A stretch of DNA of 64,000 bases, taken from Defluviitaleaceae bacterium (lineage in GTDB: Bacteria > Bacillota > Clostridia > Lachnospirales > UBA5962). The stretch covers positions 99,860 through 163,859 of the forward strand of contig WRBA01000001.1 in assembly GCA_009779915.1 (NCBI GenBank). Direction: 5' to 3'. Position numbers and translations under genes: made by a program. The notes under the pieces are model-generated. The model worked only from the letters and a program-made list of their open reading frames with translations. It was not told where the DNA came from and did no database searches. Numbering within the stretch: position 1 is the stretch's first letter; each line of letters starts with the position of its first letter. This document shows, one piece after another, positions 7,664 to 16,280 of the stretch.

Positions 7664-9021
7664 TGAATAAGATAATTTCGTTCTTTATGACTAATATAAT
7701 ATGGAAAATTACTGCTCTGGTTCTTGCTATAATATTATGGATAATTGCCGTAAATATTGAAGATCCCATTGAAACACGGCAATTTTTATCAGTAAGAGTA
7801 GGATTTGAAAATATGGAGACCCTTAACAGACTGGGTCTTGTGCTTCTTAATCAGGAGGAGATTGAAAGAAGCTTGGTTACAGCCAGGCTTCAGGCTAACC
7901 GAAGGCTTTTGACCCAAATGGAGAGTAGTGATCTTAGAGCATATGTTGACTTAGGTTCGGCAATTTTTGCTTATGCGGATTTGGTAGGTGAGCGGATAAC
8001 GGCACCTATGAATTTAAGGCTGCCGGATTTTGCTGCGGCAAATATTATAAACCATAATACGGTGCCTGCCAGTGTAACACTGCTTCTTGACCGGATTGAT
8101 ACCAGGGAATTTTCCGTGTCTGTTGTGAAAGTGGGCGAGCTGCCTACAGGCTATGTTTCAATGACACCTACCGCAGCACCTCAGGTTGTAAATATTACAG
8201 GTCCACGTACTATACTTGATTCTATAGTAAATGTCCGGGCACAGGTTGATCTTACTGATATTTCTCTGGATCATTATGCAATGGGAGTTATTGAAGTGTA
8301 TAACGAAAATAATATTGATATTACCGAGAGGGTTAGTGTTGACCCTGTTGAGGTTGAAATATTTGTACCTGTTAACCTGCGTGCCCAAATACCTGTTATT
8401 ACGCCGGCACTGACAGGTGCGCTGCCGGCAGGCTATGTAGTTACCAATATAGGGATTGAGCCTCCTTATATTGATATTGTAGGCAGGCGGGAAGACCTTG
8501 CCGACTTTAGAGGTATAACCTTAGACCCAATTGATATAAGCGGCATGACCGGCACCATAGTAGTGCAGCAGGACGCCAGAGACTCACTTAGGGCAACCCC
8601 TTTAAGTGTCCAAAACGCAAGACCTCATGAAATTGACATTACAATCACAATAGAGCGTGAAGAAATATTGGAGCTTGTTATCCCTATTGAGAATATTGAT
8701 ATAACAGGAGAATCTGAGTATGTGCTAAGGGCTGAATTTCCTGAAAATCTTGTTTTAAGAGTGGTGGGAGTCAGGCGTTTGATTAATGGGCTTAATTTGG
8801 ATTTGATTAATACATCTGTTGATATTACAGATTTAAGAGAAGGGTTAAATAATTTGATTGTAGAGATTGCTCTTCCTAACGGAATTAGGCAGGCAGATTT
8901 GGAGGTTTATCTATCAATTAATGTACCTTTTGAAAATAATAATATAGAAGATGACGATAATGCAGGAGAGAATATGTTACCTACAATTCCAATTCCAATT
9001 TCGCCTTTGATGTTTCCTTAG
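7663..9021 (+). CDS. cdaR: CdaA regulator CdaR (YbbR-domain protein)
   Basis: A 452-residue membrane-anchored protein with one N-terminal transmembrane segment (about 12-30) and an extracellular chain of four YbbR-like beta repeats of about 80-90 residues (LPTGYVS and LPAGYVV mark successive repeats). CdaR binds CdaA and tunes its activity. The start overlaps the cdaA stop by one base, so the two are coupled. The C terminus has an acidic run followed by a Pro-Ile-Pro stretch. The stop codon abuts a family-A MITE at 9020, and the last codons may have been altered by that insertion. Confidence 0.92.
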   Translation: MNKIISFFMTNIIWKITALVLAIILWIIAVNIEDPIETRQFLSVRVGFENMETLNRLGLVLLNQEEIERSLVTARLQANRRLLTQMESSDLRAYVDLGSAIFAYADLVGERITAPMNLRLPDFAAANIINHNTVPASVTLLLDRIDTREFSVSVVKVGELPTGYVSMTPTAAPQVVNITGPRTILDSIVNVRAQVDLTDISLDHYAMGVIEVYNENNIDITERVSVDPVEVEIFVPVNLRAQIPVITPALTGALPAGYVVTNIGIEPPYIDIVGRREDLADFRGITLDPIDISGMTGTIVVQQDARDSLRATPLSVQNARPHEIDITITIEREEILELVIPIENIDITGESEYVLRAEFPENLVLRVVGVRRLINGLNLDLINTSVDITDLREGLNNLIVEIALPNGIRQADLEVYLSINVPFENNNIEDDDNAGENMLPTIPIPISPLMFP

Positions 9022-9156
9022 AGCCTGTTTGGTATCCCACTCCGGTGTGGTTTTGGTAAACTTTCTGTCATGCTTTGTCAACACTGCCGACTGGGTTCTC
9101 GAAAAGCCAACGAAAGCCAATTTCAGAACAAGTCCCAATCATTAAACACAGGTTCT
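9020..9156. repeat. MITE-like element, family A
   Basis: The 137-bp insert between cdaR and glmM has imperfect inverted ends (AGAGCCTGTTT at left, AAACACAGGTTCT at right). Its interior matches the 4461-4582 copy. The left end overlaps the cdaR stop codon. Confidence 0.7.
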
Positions 9157-9244
9157 TAATTTTATGGACGTACACAAAAGGATTATTGCTGCATATATAT
9201 AATAGACAAAACTAACAGCGTCTTTTTAGGGGGCAGATATAGGT

Positions 9245-10594
9245 ATGGGTAGATTATTCGGAACTGATGGAGTAAGAGGCGTTGCAAACAGCGAACTTAC
9301 ACCTATTATGGCATATAAAATCGGCAGGATTACGGCAAATATTCTAAAAAGAGAAAGTGTGAAGCCAAAAATAATCCTTGGGATGGATACGAGGCGTTCA
9401 GGTGCTATGTTAGGTGCGGCACTTTCTGCTGGGATTTGCTCGGCTGGAGGGGATATTATAAATATTGGCATCGTGCCGACTCCGGCACTGGCTTTTCTTG
9501 TTCGCGAGCTTAAGGGTGATGCCGGTATTGTAATTACGGCATCTCACAATACGATGGAATATAATGGCATTAAAATATTCAACTCGGAAGGGTTTAAGCT
9601 TCGTGATGAACTTGAAGAGGAGATTGAAGTTTTTGTATTTTCGGATAAGGATTGTTTGCCATCCATTACAGGCAAAGACATTGGAAATATAATAGAAGAT
9701 TATAAGGCATTGGATTTATACGTAGATTATATGGCAGGCATATACGGCTCTTTAAACCTATCCGGTATGAAGATTGCCATAGACTGTGCCGAGGGTGCAA
9801 CTTACCGTGCTGCCCCGGCTATACTTAAGAGATTAGGTGCTGATTTACATACGATACATAACGAACCAAACGGTGTGAATATTAATGAAAATTGCGGCTC
9901 TACTCATATGGAGGCGATTAAAAAATTTGTAATAGAAAATTCTATGGATATAGGCATAGCTTTTGATGGTGACGGTGACCGCTGTCTTATGGTGGACGAA
10001 AAAGGCAGAGAACTTGACGGCGACCAGATTATGTCCGTATGTGCCCATTTTATGAAAGAGCAGGGGTTACTGTCAAAAAACACTTTAGTTATCACAACAA
10101 TGAGTAATATGGGTCTTGCCCTAATGGCTAGAGATAATAATATTAATATAAAAAGGACTCAAGTTGGAGATAAATTCGTACTTGAGGAAATGCTTGAAGT
10201 TGGTGCTGTTTTAGGAGGCGAACAATCCGGTCATGTAATTTTTCTAAAGCACAATACGACAGGTGATGGGATATTAACAGCTCTAAGCATCCTAAATGTA
10301 ATGAAGCTTAAGGGTGAGGCTTTAAGTGATATTAACATAAGGATGAAAGTTATGCCTCAAGTCCTTTTGGGTGCTAAAGTTTCTAACACTAAAAAATATG
10401 ACTTTGATAAGGTGGAAGAAATTAAAAACGCTATTTCACTCCTTGAAGAAGCTTATAAAGACAGAGGGCGCGTACTTATCAGAGCTTCAGGGACGGAACC
10501 TTTGGTAAGGGTTATGATTGAAGGTGAAAATATCGTAAAAATGAAAGAGGAAGCTAATACTATTAAGGAATTAATAGAAAAGCACTTAGGATAA
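9245..10594 (+). CDS. glmM: Phosphoglucosamine mutase GlmM
   Basis: Converts glucosamine-6-phosphate to glucosamine-1-phosphate, feeding UDP-GlcNAc for peptidoglycan. The 449 residues have the usual four-domain layout. RLFGTDGVRG is at the N terminus, the phosphoserine is in ITASHN (Ser100), the Mg-binding loop is DGDGDR (about 241), the sugar-binding loop is GGEQSGH, and RASGTEPLVRVM is near the C terminus. AGGGGG stands 9 bases before the ATG. The cdaA-cdaR-glmM order is conserved, and the proteins interact in Bacillus and Lactococcus. Here a MITE now lies between cdaR and glmM. Confidence 0.97.
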   Translation: MGRLFGTDGVRGVANSELTPIMAYKIGRITANILKRESVKPKIILGMDTRRSGAMLGAALSAGICSAGGDIINIGIVPTPALAFLVRELKGDAGIVITASHNTMEYNGIKIFNSEGFKLRDELEEEIEVFVFSDKDCLPSITGKDIGNIIEDYKALDLYVDYMAGIYGSLNLSGMKIAIDCAEGATYRAAPAILKRLGADLHTIHNEPNGVNINENCGSTHMEAIKKFVIENSMDIGIAFDGDGDRCLMVDEKGRELDGDQIMSVCAHFMKEQGLLSKNTLVITTMSNMGLALMARDNNINIKRTQVGDKFVLEEMLEVGAVLGGEQSGHVIFLKHNTTGDGILTALSILNVMKLKGEALSDINIRMKVMPQVLLGAKVSNTKKYDFDKVEEIKNAISLLEEAYKDRGRVLIRASGTEPLVRVMIEGENIVKMKEEANTIKELIEKHLG

Positions 10595-10606
10595 GGGGAT
10601 AAACTT

Positions 10607-11293
10607 ATGATTTTTGGGATTATTGGCGCGCTGGATGAGGAAATTACCCATTTAAAATCCAAAATGGAAATTTTGGAAACCGAGAAATTTGCAGGCTGTG
10701 AGTTTTTTAGCGGTCAACTTCACGGTAAAGATACAGTCCTTGTAAAATGCGGTATAGGCAAGGTTAATGCCGCGGTTTGTACTCAAGCACTTATAGACGG
10801 TTATGGAGTTGACTGCGTTATAAATACTGGAGCGGCAGGCAGTATGGATGAAAAAGTCGGCATAGGGGATGTGGTTATATCTACCGACCTTGTTCAGCAT
10901 GATTACGATACATCCACATTTGGCGATGAAATAGGTGCCATACCACGTCTTGGTATGAAATTTTTTGAAGCGGACGAGGCTCTTGTTACAGCCGCGCATC
11001 TATCATCTGATAAGGGTCTTAAACTTCATAAAGGGCGTATTGCCACGGGAGATCAGTTTATAGCTGACAGAGATCGAAAGGATAGGATAAAATCCTTATT
11101 TTCCCCCCTTTGTGTTGAGATGGAGGGAGCGGCAATTGCTCATGCCTGCTATTTAAACCAAGTACCTTTTGTAGTAATCCGTTCTATATCCGATAATTCT
11201 GACGGTGATGCGGATATATCATTTGAGAAATTTGTCCATATGGCTGCCAAAAACAGCAGCTTAATAGTGGAGGAGATACTTAGGAATTATTGA
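10607..11293 (+). CDS. mtnN: 5'-methylthioadenosine/S-adenosylhomocysteine nucleosidase
   Basis: Cleaves MTA and SAH to adenine plus the thio-ribose, recycling methyl-transfer and polyamine by-products. The 228 residues carry IIGALDEEI at the N terminus (catalytic Glu12 by analogy with E. coli). MEGAAIAH binds substrate, and SISDNSDGDA holds the catalytic Asp. Length and motifs are those of a normal cytosolic enzyme. It starts 13 bases after glmM and is followed 16 bases later by an HD-domain gene, so all three are probably co-transcribed. Confidence 0.95.
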   Translation: MIFGIIGALDEEITHLKSKMEILETEKFAGCEFFSGQLHGKDTVLVKCGIGKVNAAVCTQALIDGYGVDCVINTGAAGSMDEKVGIGDVVISTDLVQHDYDTSTFGDEIGAIPRLGMKFFEADEALVTAAHLSSDKGLKLHKGRIATGDQFIADRDRKDRIKSLFSPLCVEMEGAAIAHACYLNQVPFVVIRSISDNSDGDADISFEKFVHMAAKNSSLIVEEILRNY

Positions 11294-11308
11294 CAGCAGG
11301 AGGATGCT

Positions 11309-11986
11309 ATGGAGTATAAAACCATAAAACTTGAAGATATCCAAAACAATCTTGAATTTCAGACATATATTAAAAAAAGCAATGAGCTTTTGGGGGTTTT
11401 CGGATTTACTGACCACTCAGCCGGGCATACAGGGAAAGTTGCTCATGTGGCATATGAAATGCTGTTACAATTAGGCTACTCTCAAAGGGAGGCGGAACTT
11501 GCTCAGATAGCGGGTTTTATCCATGACATAGGCAATATGGTTAATAGGGTTGATCACGCACAAACAGGGGCTCTTATAGCTTTTCAACTGCTAAGCAATA
11601 TGGGTATGCACCCGGAGGAAATTGCCACGGTTGTATCTGCCGTAGGCAACCATGATGAAAAGCACGGTAAAGCCATAGGTCCAATAAGCGCGGCTCTTAT
11701 AATAGCGGATAAGACCGATGTGCGCCGCTCAAGAGTAAGAAATAAAGATATAAACACATTTGATATACATGACAGAGTTAATTATGCCGTAGAGGAAGCT
11801 AATCTTAAAATAGATACGAGAAAAAAGAAGAATATTGTAAGGCTTATATTAAAAATAGATAAAAAAATCTGTCCTGTAATGGATTATTTTGAGATTTTTC
11901 TTGAGCGGATGATACTTTGTAAAAACGCGGCCGAATTTTTAAATGCTGAATTCCAGCTTAATATCAATGATGCGAAAATATTGTAA
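11309..11986 (+). CDS. HD-domain phosphohydrolase
   Basis: A 225-residue protein with a metal-dependent HD domain. His40 lies in DHSAGHTGKV, His72-Asp73 in GFIHDIGN, further His residues in VGNHDEKHG, and the closing Asp in ADKTDVRRSR. These are the ligands expected for an active HD phosphohydrolase, though the substrate cannot be predicted. The ribosome binding site is CAGGAGG. It sits between mtnN and ispE in a dense same-strand run. No signal or transmembrane segment is seen. Confidence 0.85.
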   Translation: MEYKTIKLEDIQNNLEFQTYIKKSNELLGVFGFTDHSAGHTGKVAHVAYEMLLQLGYSQREAELAQIAGFIHDIGNMVNRVDHAQTGALIAFQLLSNMGMHPEEIATVVSAVGNHDEKHGKAIGPISAALIIADKTDVRRSRVRNKDINTFDIHDRVNYAVEEANLKIDTRKKKNIVRLILKIDKKICPVMDYFEIFLERMILCKNAAEFLNAEFQLNINDAKIL

Positions 11987-12036
11987 TGGTTGATTTTTAC
12001 AAGAGATTTATTTATAATAACCACTAGGTGAACATT

Positions 12037-12918
12037 ATGGATTATGTAAATGTATACGCTAACGCAAAAATCAATTTAGCTCTGGATGTGGTGGGAAAGC
12101 GCGAGGATGGTTATCACGAGCTTTCTACTATTATGCAAACCATAGCCTTAAAGGACAAGCTGACTATAAGGAAGCTCTATACTAACCGTATTAAGTTAAA
12201 CTCGAATGTAAAATGGCTGCCAAATGATGAGCGCAATCTTGCATATGCTGCTGCTAAGGTACTTCTTGATATGTTTGAGCTTGATTTTGGGGTACTGATA
12301 GAAATCGATAAAAAAATACCCATTTGTGCCGGGCTTGGGGGCGGGTCGGCTGATGCTGCGGCAACCCTCCTTGGGATTAAGAAGCTTTTTAATCTGCCTG
12401 TTAGTATGGACGAGCTTATGGAAATAGGTTTGGAGCTAGGTGCCGATGTTCCTTTTTGCCTTATGAAAGGGACAGCCCTTGCTGAAGGTATCGGTGAGGA
12501 GTTGACGCCTTTACCGCCATGCCCTGATACACATATAGTTATAGCTAAACCTCCTGTTTCAGTTTCCACGAAAGAAGTTTTTCGCCAGTTTAAGCAAGAA
12601 AATGTAAATAAACGCCCGGATATAAATAAAATGATTCAAGATATCGAAAATGGGGATATTAAATCAGTCGCATCAGGGCTTGTTAATGTTTTAGAGAGTG
12701 TTACAGTTAAAGAATTTGTAGTAATAGAACGCATTAAGCGGCTTATGCTTTTAAACGGAGCTATAGGGGCTACTATGAGTGGCTCGGGGCCTACTGTTTT
12801 TGGTATGTTTGAGGATAAACCAAAAGCTCAGAAGGCTATATCCCAAATACGAGTTGACCTTAATGTAAAAGAAATTTTTTTGACGAATATTTTTACACCT
12901 AATCCTAAAACTTATTAA
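12037..12918 (+). CDS. ispE: 4-diphosphocytidyl-2-C-methyl-D-erythritol kinase IspE
   Basis: Phosphorylates CDP-ME in the non-mevalonate (MEP) isoprenoid pathway. About 293 residues from the ATG 12037, chosen over GTG 12028 because AGGTGA lies six bases upstream. AYANAKINL-type N terminus (YANAKINLALDV), the GHMP ATP-binding loop GLGGGSADAA, and the C-terminal MSGSGPTVFG are all present. A family-A MITE begins right at the stop codon and probably marks the end of this transcription unit. Confidence 0.96.
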   Translation: MDYVNVYANAKINLALDVVGKREDGYHELSTIMQTIALKDKLTIRKLYTNRIKLNSNVKWLPNDERNLAYAAAKVLLDMFELDFGVLIEIDKKIPICAGLGGGSADAAATLLGIKKLFNLPVSMDELMEIGLELGADVPFCLMKGTALAEGIGEELTPLPPCPDTHIVIAKPPVSVSTKEVFRQFKQENVNKRPDINKMIQDIENGDIKSVASGLVNVLESVTVKEFVVIERIKRLMLLNGAIGATMSGSGPTVFGMFEDKPKAQKAISQIRVDLNVKEIFLTNIFTPNPKTY

Positions 12919-13195
12919 GAACCTGTATTCAATAATGGATTACGCGTATTTCCGAGTCTGATTTTATGCCAATTAAGGAAGCGGCAATGGTGCATAACTA
13001 GTTTCAGATAATTTTTTTATCGCTTTTTGCTTCAACTTAGGTTATACACTGTTGCCAAGAGCGAACGCAGCATATGCGGAGATAATCCTTCTGAGCATAA
13101 TCACGAAGTGATTGTGCGAATGCAAGTGAGTGCTGACACAAAGTGGCTTAAAATCAGCCGGAAAGACGTGTAAGAGCTTATTGAATACAGGTTCT
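12918..13195. repeat. MITE-like element, family A, with a second element nested inside
   Basis: A perfect 18-bp terminal inverted repeat (AGAACCTGTATTCAATAA at 12918-12935, its complement at 13178-13195) bounds 278 bp. Nothing in it looks like a coding gene. A complete 74-bp family-B element lies within it at 12983-13056. The left end starts at the last base of the ispE stop codon. Confidence 0.85.
12983..13056. repeat. MITE-like element, family B (GGCAATGGTGCATAAC ends), nested copy
   Basis: A 74-bp unit with imperfect ends GGCAATGGTGCATAAC and GTTATACACTGTTGCC. It is nearly identical over its whole length to 33619-33692. It is inserted inside the family-A element 12918-13195 and so is younger than it. 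Confidence 0.85.
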
Positions 13196-13264
13196 AAAGA
13201 AAGAATCATGTATTGCCTCTCTCAAAAATATATTATAGGTACGACAAAACTTTTACGGGGCAAT

Positions 13265-13633
13265 ATGTTAAATATAAAAACTGCTGTAGATGGTCTTATT
13301 TGCGGCTTTATGCCAGGTGTAGTCCTAAGCTTCTTTATGTACGAAACCCTGAGAAATCCACTGCCATATGATAAAGGTATGGTTTTATTTACGGCATTAA
13401 GTGCCGGGGTTTTTCTTTCAATGCTTATTGAGCATAAAGGTAAATTAGGGGTACTAATGCCTTTTATTTTATTTGGACAGGTATTTTCAAAAAATTATAT
13501 TATTAACTCTTTAAGTTTAGGTATGGCACTTTATTATTGTTTGGCAATGATATTTTCGGGGGATTATAATAAAGTAGTAGTAAATGTTTTTATGGCAGCA
13601 TTAGGTTTTTTAGGCACATTTGTTGTCTTATAG
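13265..13633 (+). CDS. Small polytopic membrane protein, unknown
   Basis: Encodes 122 residues from the ATG at 13265, which has CGGGGC just upstream. The open frame extends back into the MITE, but that part is not gene-like. Four hydrophobic segments fill most of the sequence (MPGVVLSFFMYETL, ALSAGVFLSMLI, LGVLMPFILFG and the C-terminal half). I do not recognise the family. It lies between the MITE and glycogen phosphorylase and may have its own promoter in 13200-13260, though none is clear. Confidence 0.6.
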   Translation: MLNIKTAVDGLICGFMPGVVLSFFMYETLRNPLPYDKGMVLFTALSAGVFLSMLIEHKGKLGVLMPFILFGQVFSKNYIINSLSLGMALYYCLAMIFSGDYNKVVVNVFMAALGFLGTFVVL

Positions 13634-13642
13634 TCAGTCAAA

Positions 13643-13669
13643 TCACGTTTTTAGAGTACATCAGCTATA
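13643..13669 (+). repeat. Solitary end of a family-C MITE
   Basis: These 27 bases match, with two differences, the right terminal repeat of the element at 44752-45018 (TCACG, GAGTACATCAGCTATA). No partner end is visible nearby, so it is a remnant. It lies just upstream of the glgP ribosome binding site. Confidence 0.6.
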
Positions 13670-13699
13670 TAGGTTTTTACTAACGGAAGAGGTGTTTAT

Positions 13700-16162
13700 A
13701 TGAAACTATTTCCTTCTATAACCAAAGAAGAGTTTAAAGAAGAATTAGCTGCAAATGTAAGAAGTCTTTCAAGAAAAACCCTAAACAAGGCAACCACTCG
13801 TGAAATTCATGACGGGCTTGCCCTTACTGTCAGAAATTTGGTTACCGATAAATGGATAGCGACTCACGACGAGTATAATAGACTGGATGTTAAAACTCTC
13901 TATTATCTTTCAATGGAATTTCTTATGGGTCGGTTTCTGGGCAACACTTTGCTGGCACTTGGGGAAGACGAAGAAGTAAGGGAGATTTTTGCTGAACTTG
14001 GGCTTAGCTATAACGAAATAGAGGAAGCGGAAAGAGATCCGGGGCTTGGAAACGGCGGTCTTGGACGCTTAGCGGCGTGTTTTTTGGACAGCCTTTCAAC
14101 TTTAGGCTATCCGGCTTATGGCTGTGGTATACGCTATCGCTTTGGTATATTCGAGCAGGATATTATTGATGGGCATCAGGTTGAGCGGCCTGATAACTGG
14201 CTTGAATTTGGTGACAAATGGGGTATAAAAAGACCGGAGTATTCATGTGAGGTAAGCTTTTTTGGCAATGTAGCTGCCCATAAAAACTCTGATGATACTA
14301 TTAAGTTTACTTTGGAAAATGCTCAAACTGTAGTAGCCATACCTTATGACTACCCAATTTTAGGCTATGGTAATAATACGGTTAACTCCTTAAGGCTTTG
14401 GGATGCTCAGGCTAAAAACACATTTGACCTTCAAAGCTTTAACCAAGGTAATTATACCAAGGCCGTTGAGGATGAAAACTTAGCACGTCAGCTTTGTGAA
14501 GTTTTATACCCTGCTGATGAATTTATAAGCGGCAAAGAGCTTAGACTTAAGCAGCAGTATTTCTTTATATCGGCATCTCTTCAAACTGCTATAGCAAAGT
14601 TTAAGGAGCGGCATAATGACTTAAATTTTTTGCCTGAAAAAGTTGTTTTTCAGATGAATGATACGCACCCTTCGGTAACGGTGGCTGAGCTTATGCGTAT
14701 ATTAATGGATGAGCATGGACTCCAATGGAATGAGGCTTGGGAAATAACCCAAAAAACCTGTGCATATACCAACCACACTATAATGCCGGAGGCTCTTGAA
14801 ATGTGGCCGGCGGAGCTTTTATCAAGGCTTTTGCCAAGGATTTATATGATAATCGAAGAGATTAACCGCCGTTTTTGTGCGGAACTTATTTATAAATATG
14901 GTGAAGACCCTGAGAAAATCAGGTCTATGGCTATTATTGCCGATGGGCAGGTTAGGATGGCTAATCTTGCGGTAGTTGGAAGCTATAGTGTAAACGGTGT
15001 TGCGGCGATTCATACGGAAATAGTTAAAAATACTATTTTTAAGGACTTTTACAATGTTTGGCCTGAGCGCTTTAACAATAAAACCAACGGCATTACTCAG
15101 CGCAGATGGCTTTTGCACTGTAATCCGGGTCTTTCGTCTCTTATAAGAAATACTATAGGTGATGATTTTGCTACTGATCTTGATGAGCTTAGGAAGTTAG
15201 AACCATTTGCTGACGATAGGGCTTTTAGAGATGAATTTATGAAAGTTAAGAGAAAAAATAAAGCCCAGCTATCTGACCATATTTTGGCTGAATGCGGCTT
15301 ATCCGTTGATCCGGATTCTATATTTGACATTCAGATTAAAAGATTACACGAGTATAAGCGTCAGTTGTTAAATGCCCTTCATATATTGGATTTGTATTAT
15401 CAGCTTAAGATTAACCCCAATTTTGATATGGTTCCAAGGACTTTTATATTCTCTGCAAAGGCGGCCGCAAGTTATAGGCGTGCTAAACTTATAATCAAGC
15501 TTATTAACGATATTGCTGAGCTTGTGAATAACGATACCAGTATTGATGGGAAGATAAAAGTTCTGTTTATGAAAAATTATCGTGTTTCACTTGCTGAAAA
15601 GCTGATTCCTGCCGCTGACCTTTCGGAACAGATTTCAACCGCCGGTAAAGAGGCCTCAGGTACCGGAAATATGAAGTTTATGCTAAACGGCGCAATTACC
15701 ATAGGCACTATGGACGGTGCGAATGTGGAGATATTTGAGGAAGTTGGGGATGATAATATTTTTATATTCGGTATGAGTGTCCAGCAGGTTCAGGACTTGT
15801 ACCGCTCTGGGGAGTATTCTCCTTGGGATATTTACAATATGAATCATAATTTGCGAAAAGCCCTTACAAGTCTTATAGACGGCTCCTTAAACCCAAGAGA
15901 GCCTGATATTTTCAGAGAGATTTATGAAATGCTCTTAAACGGCACAGGCGGCTCTATGGCAGACGAGTATTTTATTTTGAAGGATTATGAAAGCTATGCA
16001 AAGGCGCAAATGAGAGCGGATGAAGCATATAGAGATATAGATCGCTGGGGTAAATCAGCCATATTAAATACTGCAAGAAGTGGAAAATTCTCATCGGATC
16101 GGACTATAAAACAATATGCTAAGGAGATTTGGAAGCTTAGTCCGGTGGATATTAAGATGTAA
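13700..16162 (+). CDS. glgP: Glycogen/starch phosphorylase
   Basis: Releases glucose-1-phosphate from alpha-1,4-glucans with pyridoxal phosphate as cofactor. The 820 residues match the family length. TLYYLSMEFLMGR near the N terminus, GNGGLGRLAAC, FQMNDTHP, and the PLP site SGTGNMKFMLNGA (Lys659) are all present, together with TIGTMDGANVEI. Ribosome binding site GAAGAGGTG. No other glycogen genes are adjacent, so it is probably a single-gene unit ending at the strong terminator at 16167. Clostridia that sporulate commonly store glycogen-like granulose, which this enzyme would mobilise (inference). Confidence 0.97.
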   Translation: MKLFPSITKEEFKEELAANVRSLSRKTLNKATTREIHDGLALTVRNLVTDKWIATHDEYNRLDVKTLYYLSMEFLMGRFLGNTLLALGEDEEVREIFAELGLSYNEIEEAERDPGLGNGGLGRLAACFLDSLSTLGYPAYGCGIRYRFGIFEQDIIDGHQVERPDNWLEFGDKWGIKRPEYSCEVSFFGNVAAHKNSDDTIKFTLENAQTVVAIPYDYPILGYGNNTVNSLRLWDAQAKNTFDLQSFNQGNYTKAVEDENLARQLCEVLYPADEFISGKELRLKQQYFFISASLQTAIAKFKERHNDLNFLPEKVVFQMNDTHPSVTVAELMRILMDEHGLQWNEAWEITQKTCAYTNHTIMPEALEMWPAELLSRLLPRIYMIIEEINRRFCAELIYKYGEDPEKIRSMAIIADGQVRMANLAVVGSYSVNGVAAIHTEIVKNTIFKDFYNVWPERFNNKTNGITQRRWLLHCNPGLSSLIRNTIGDDFATDLDELRKLEPFADDRAFRDEFMKVKRKNKAQLSDHILAECGLSVDPDSIFDIQIKRLHEYKRQLLNALHILDLYYQLKINPNFDMVPRTFIFSAKAAASYRRAKLIIKLINDIAELVNNDTSIDGKIKVLFMKNYRVSLAEKLIPAADLSEQISTAGKEASGTGNMKFMLNGAITIGTMDGANVEIFEEVGDDNIFIFGMSVQQVQDLYRSGEYSPWDIYNMNHNLRKALTSLIDGSLNPREPDIFREIYEMLLNGTGGSMADEYFILKDYESYAKAQMRADEAYRDIDRWGKSAILNTARSGKFSSDRTIKQYAKEIWKLSPVDIKM

Positions 16163-16166
16163 ACAT

Positions 16167-16209
16167 AAACCAATAAAAAAAGTGGCTTTGCCACTTTTTT
16201 TATTGGTTT
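16167..16209. terminator. Bidirectional intrinsic terminator
   Basis: A perfect 20-bp stem (16167-16186 with 16190-16209) and a TTT loop. Runs of A on the left and T on the right make it work for glgP rightward and for the ABC operon leftward. Confidence 0.9.
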
Positions 16210-16280
16210 ATACTGACGATGATAAGATGCAAAAAAACAACAAGCTTTTGTTACTGTTTGGGGGTTATTTTACTATACAA

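Noticed and set aside
13130..13264. N-terminal extension of the small membrane protein at 13265
   Set aside because: It runs through the terminal repeat of the MITE, and the Met at 13265 has its own ribosome binding site.
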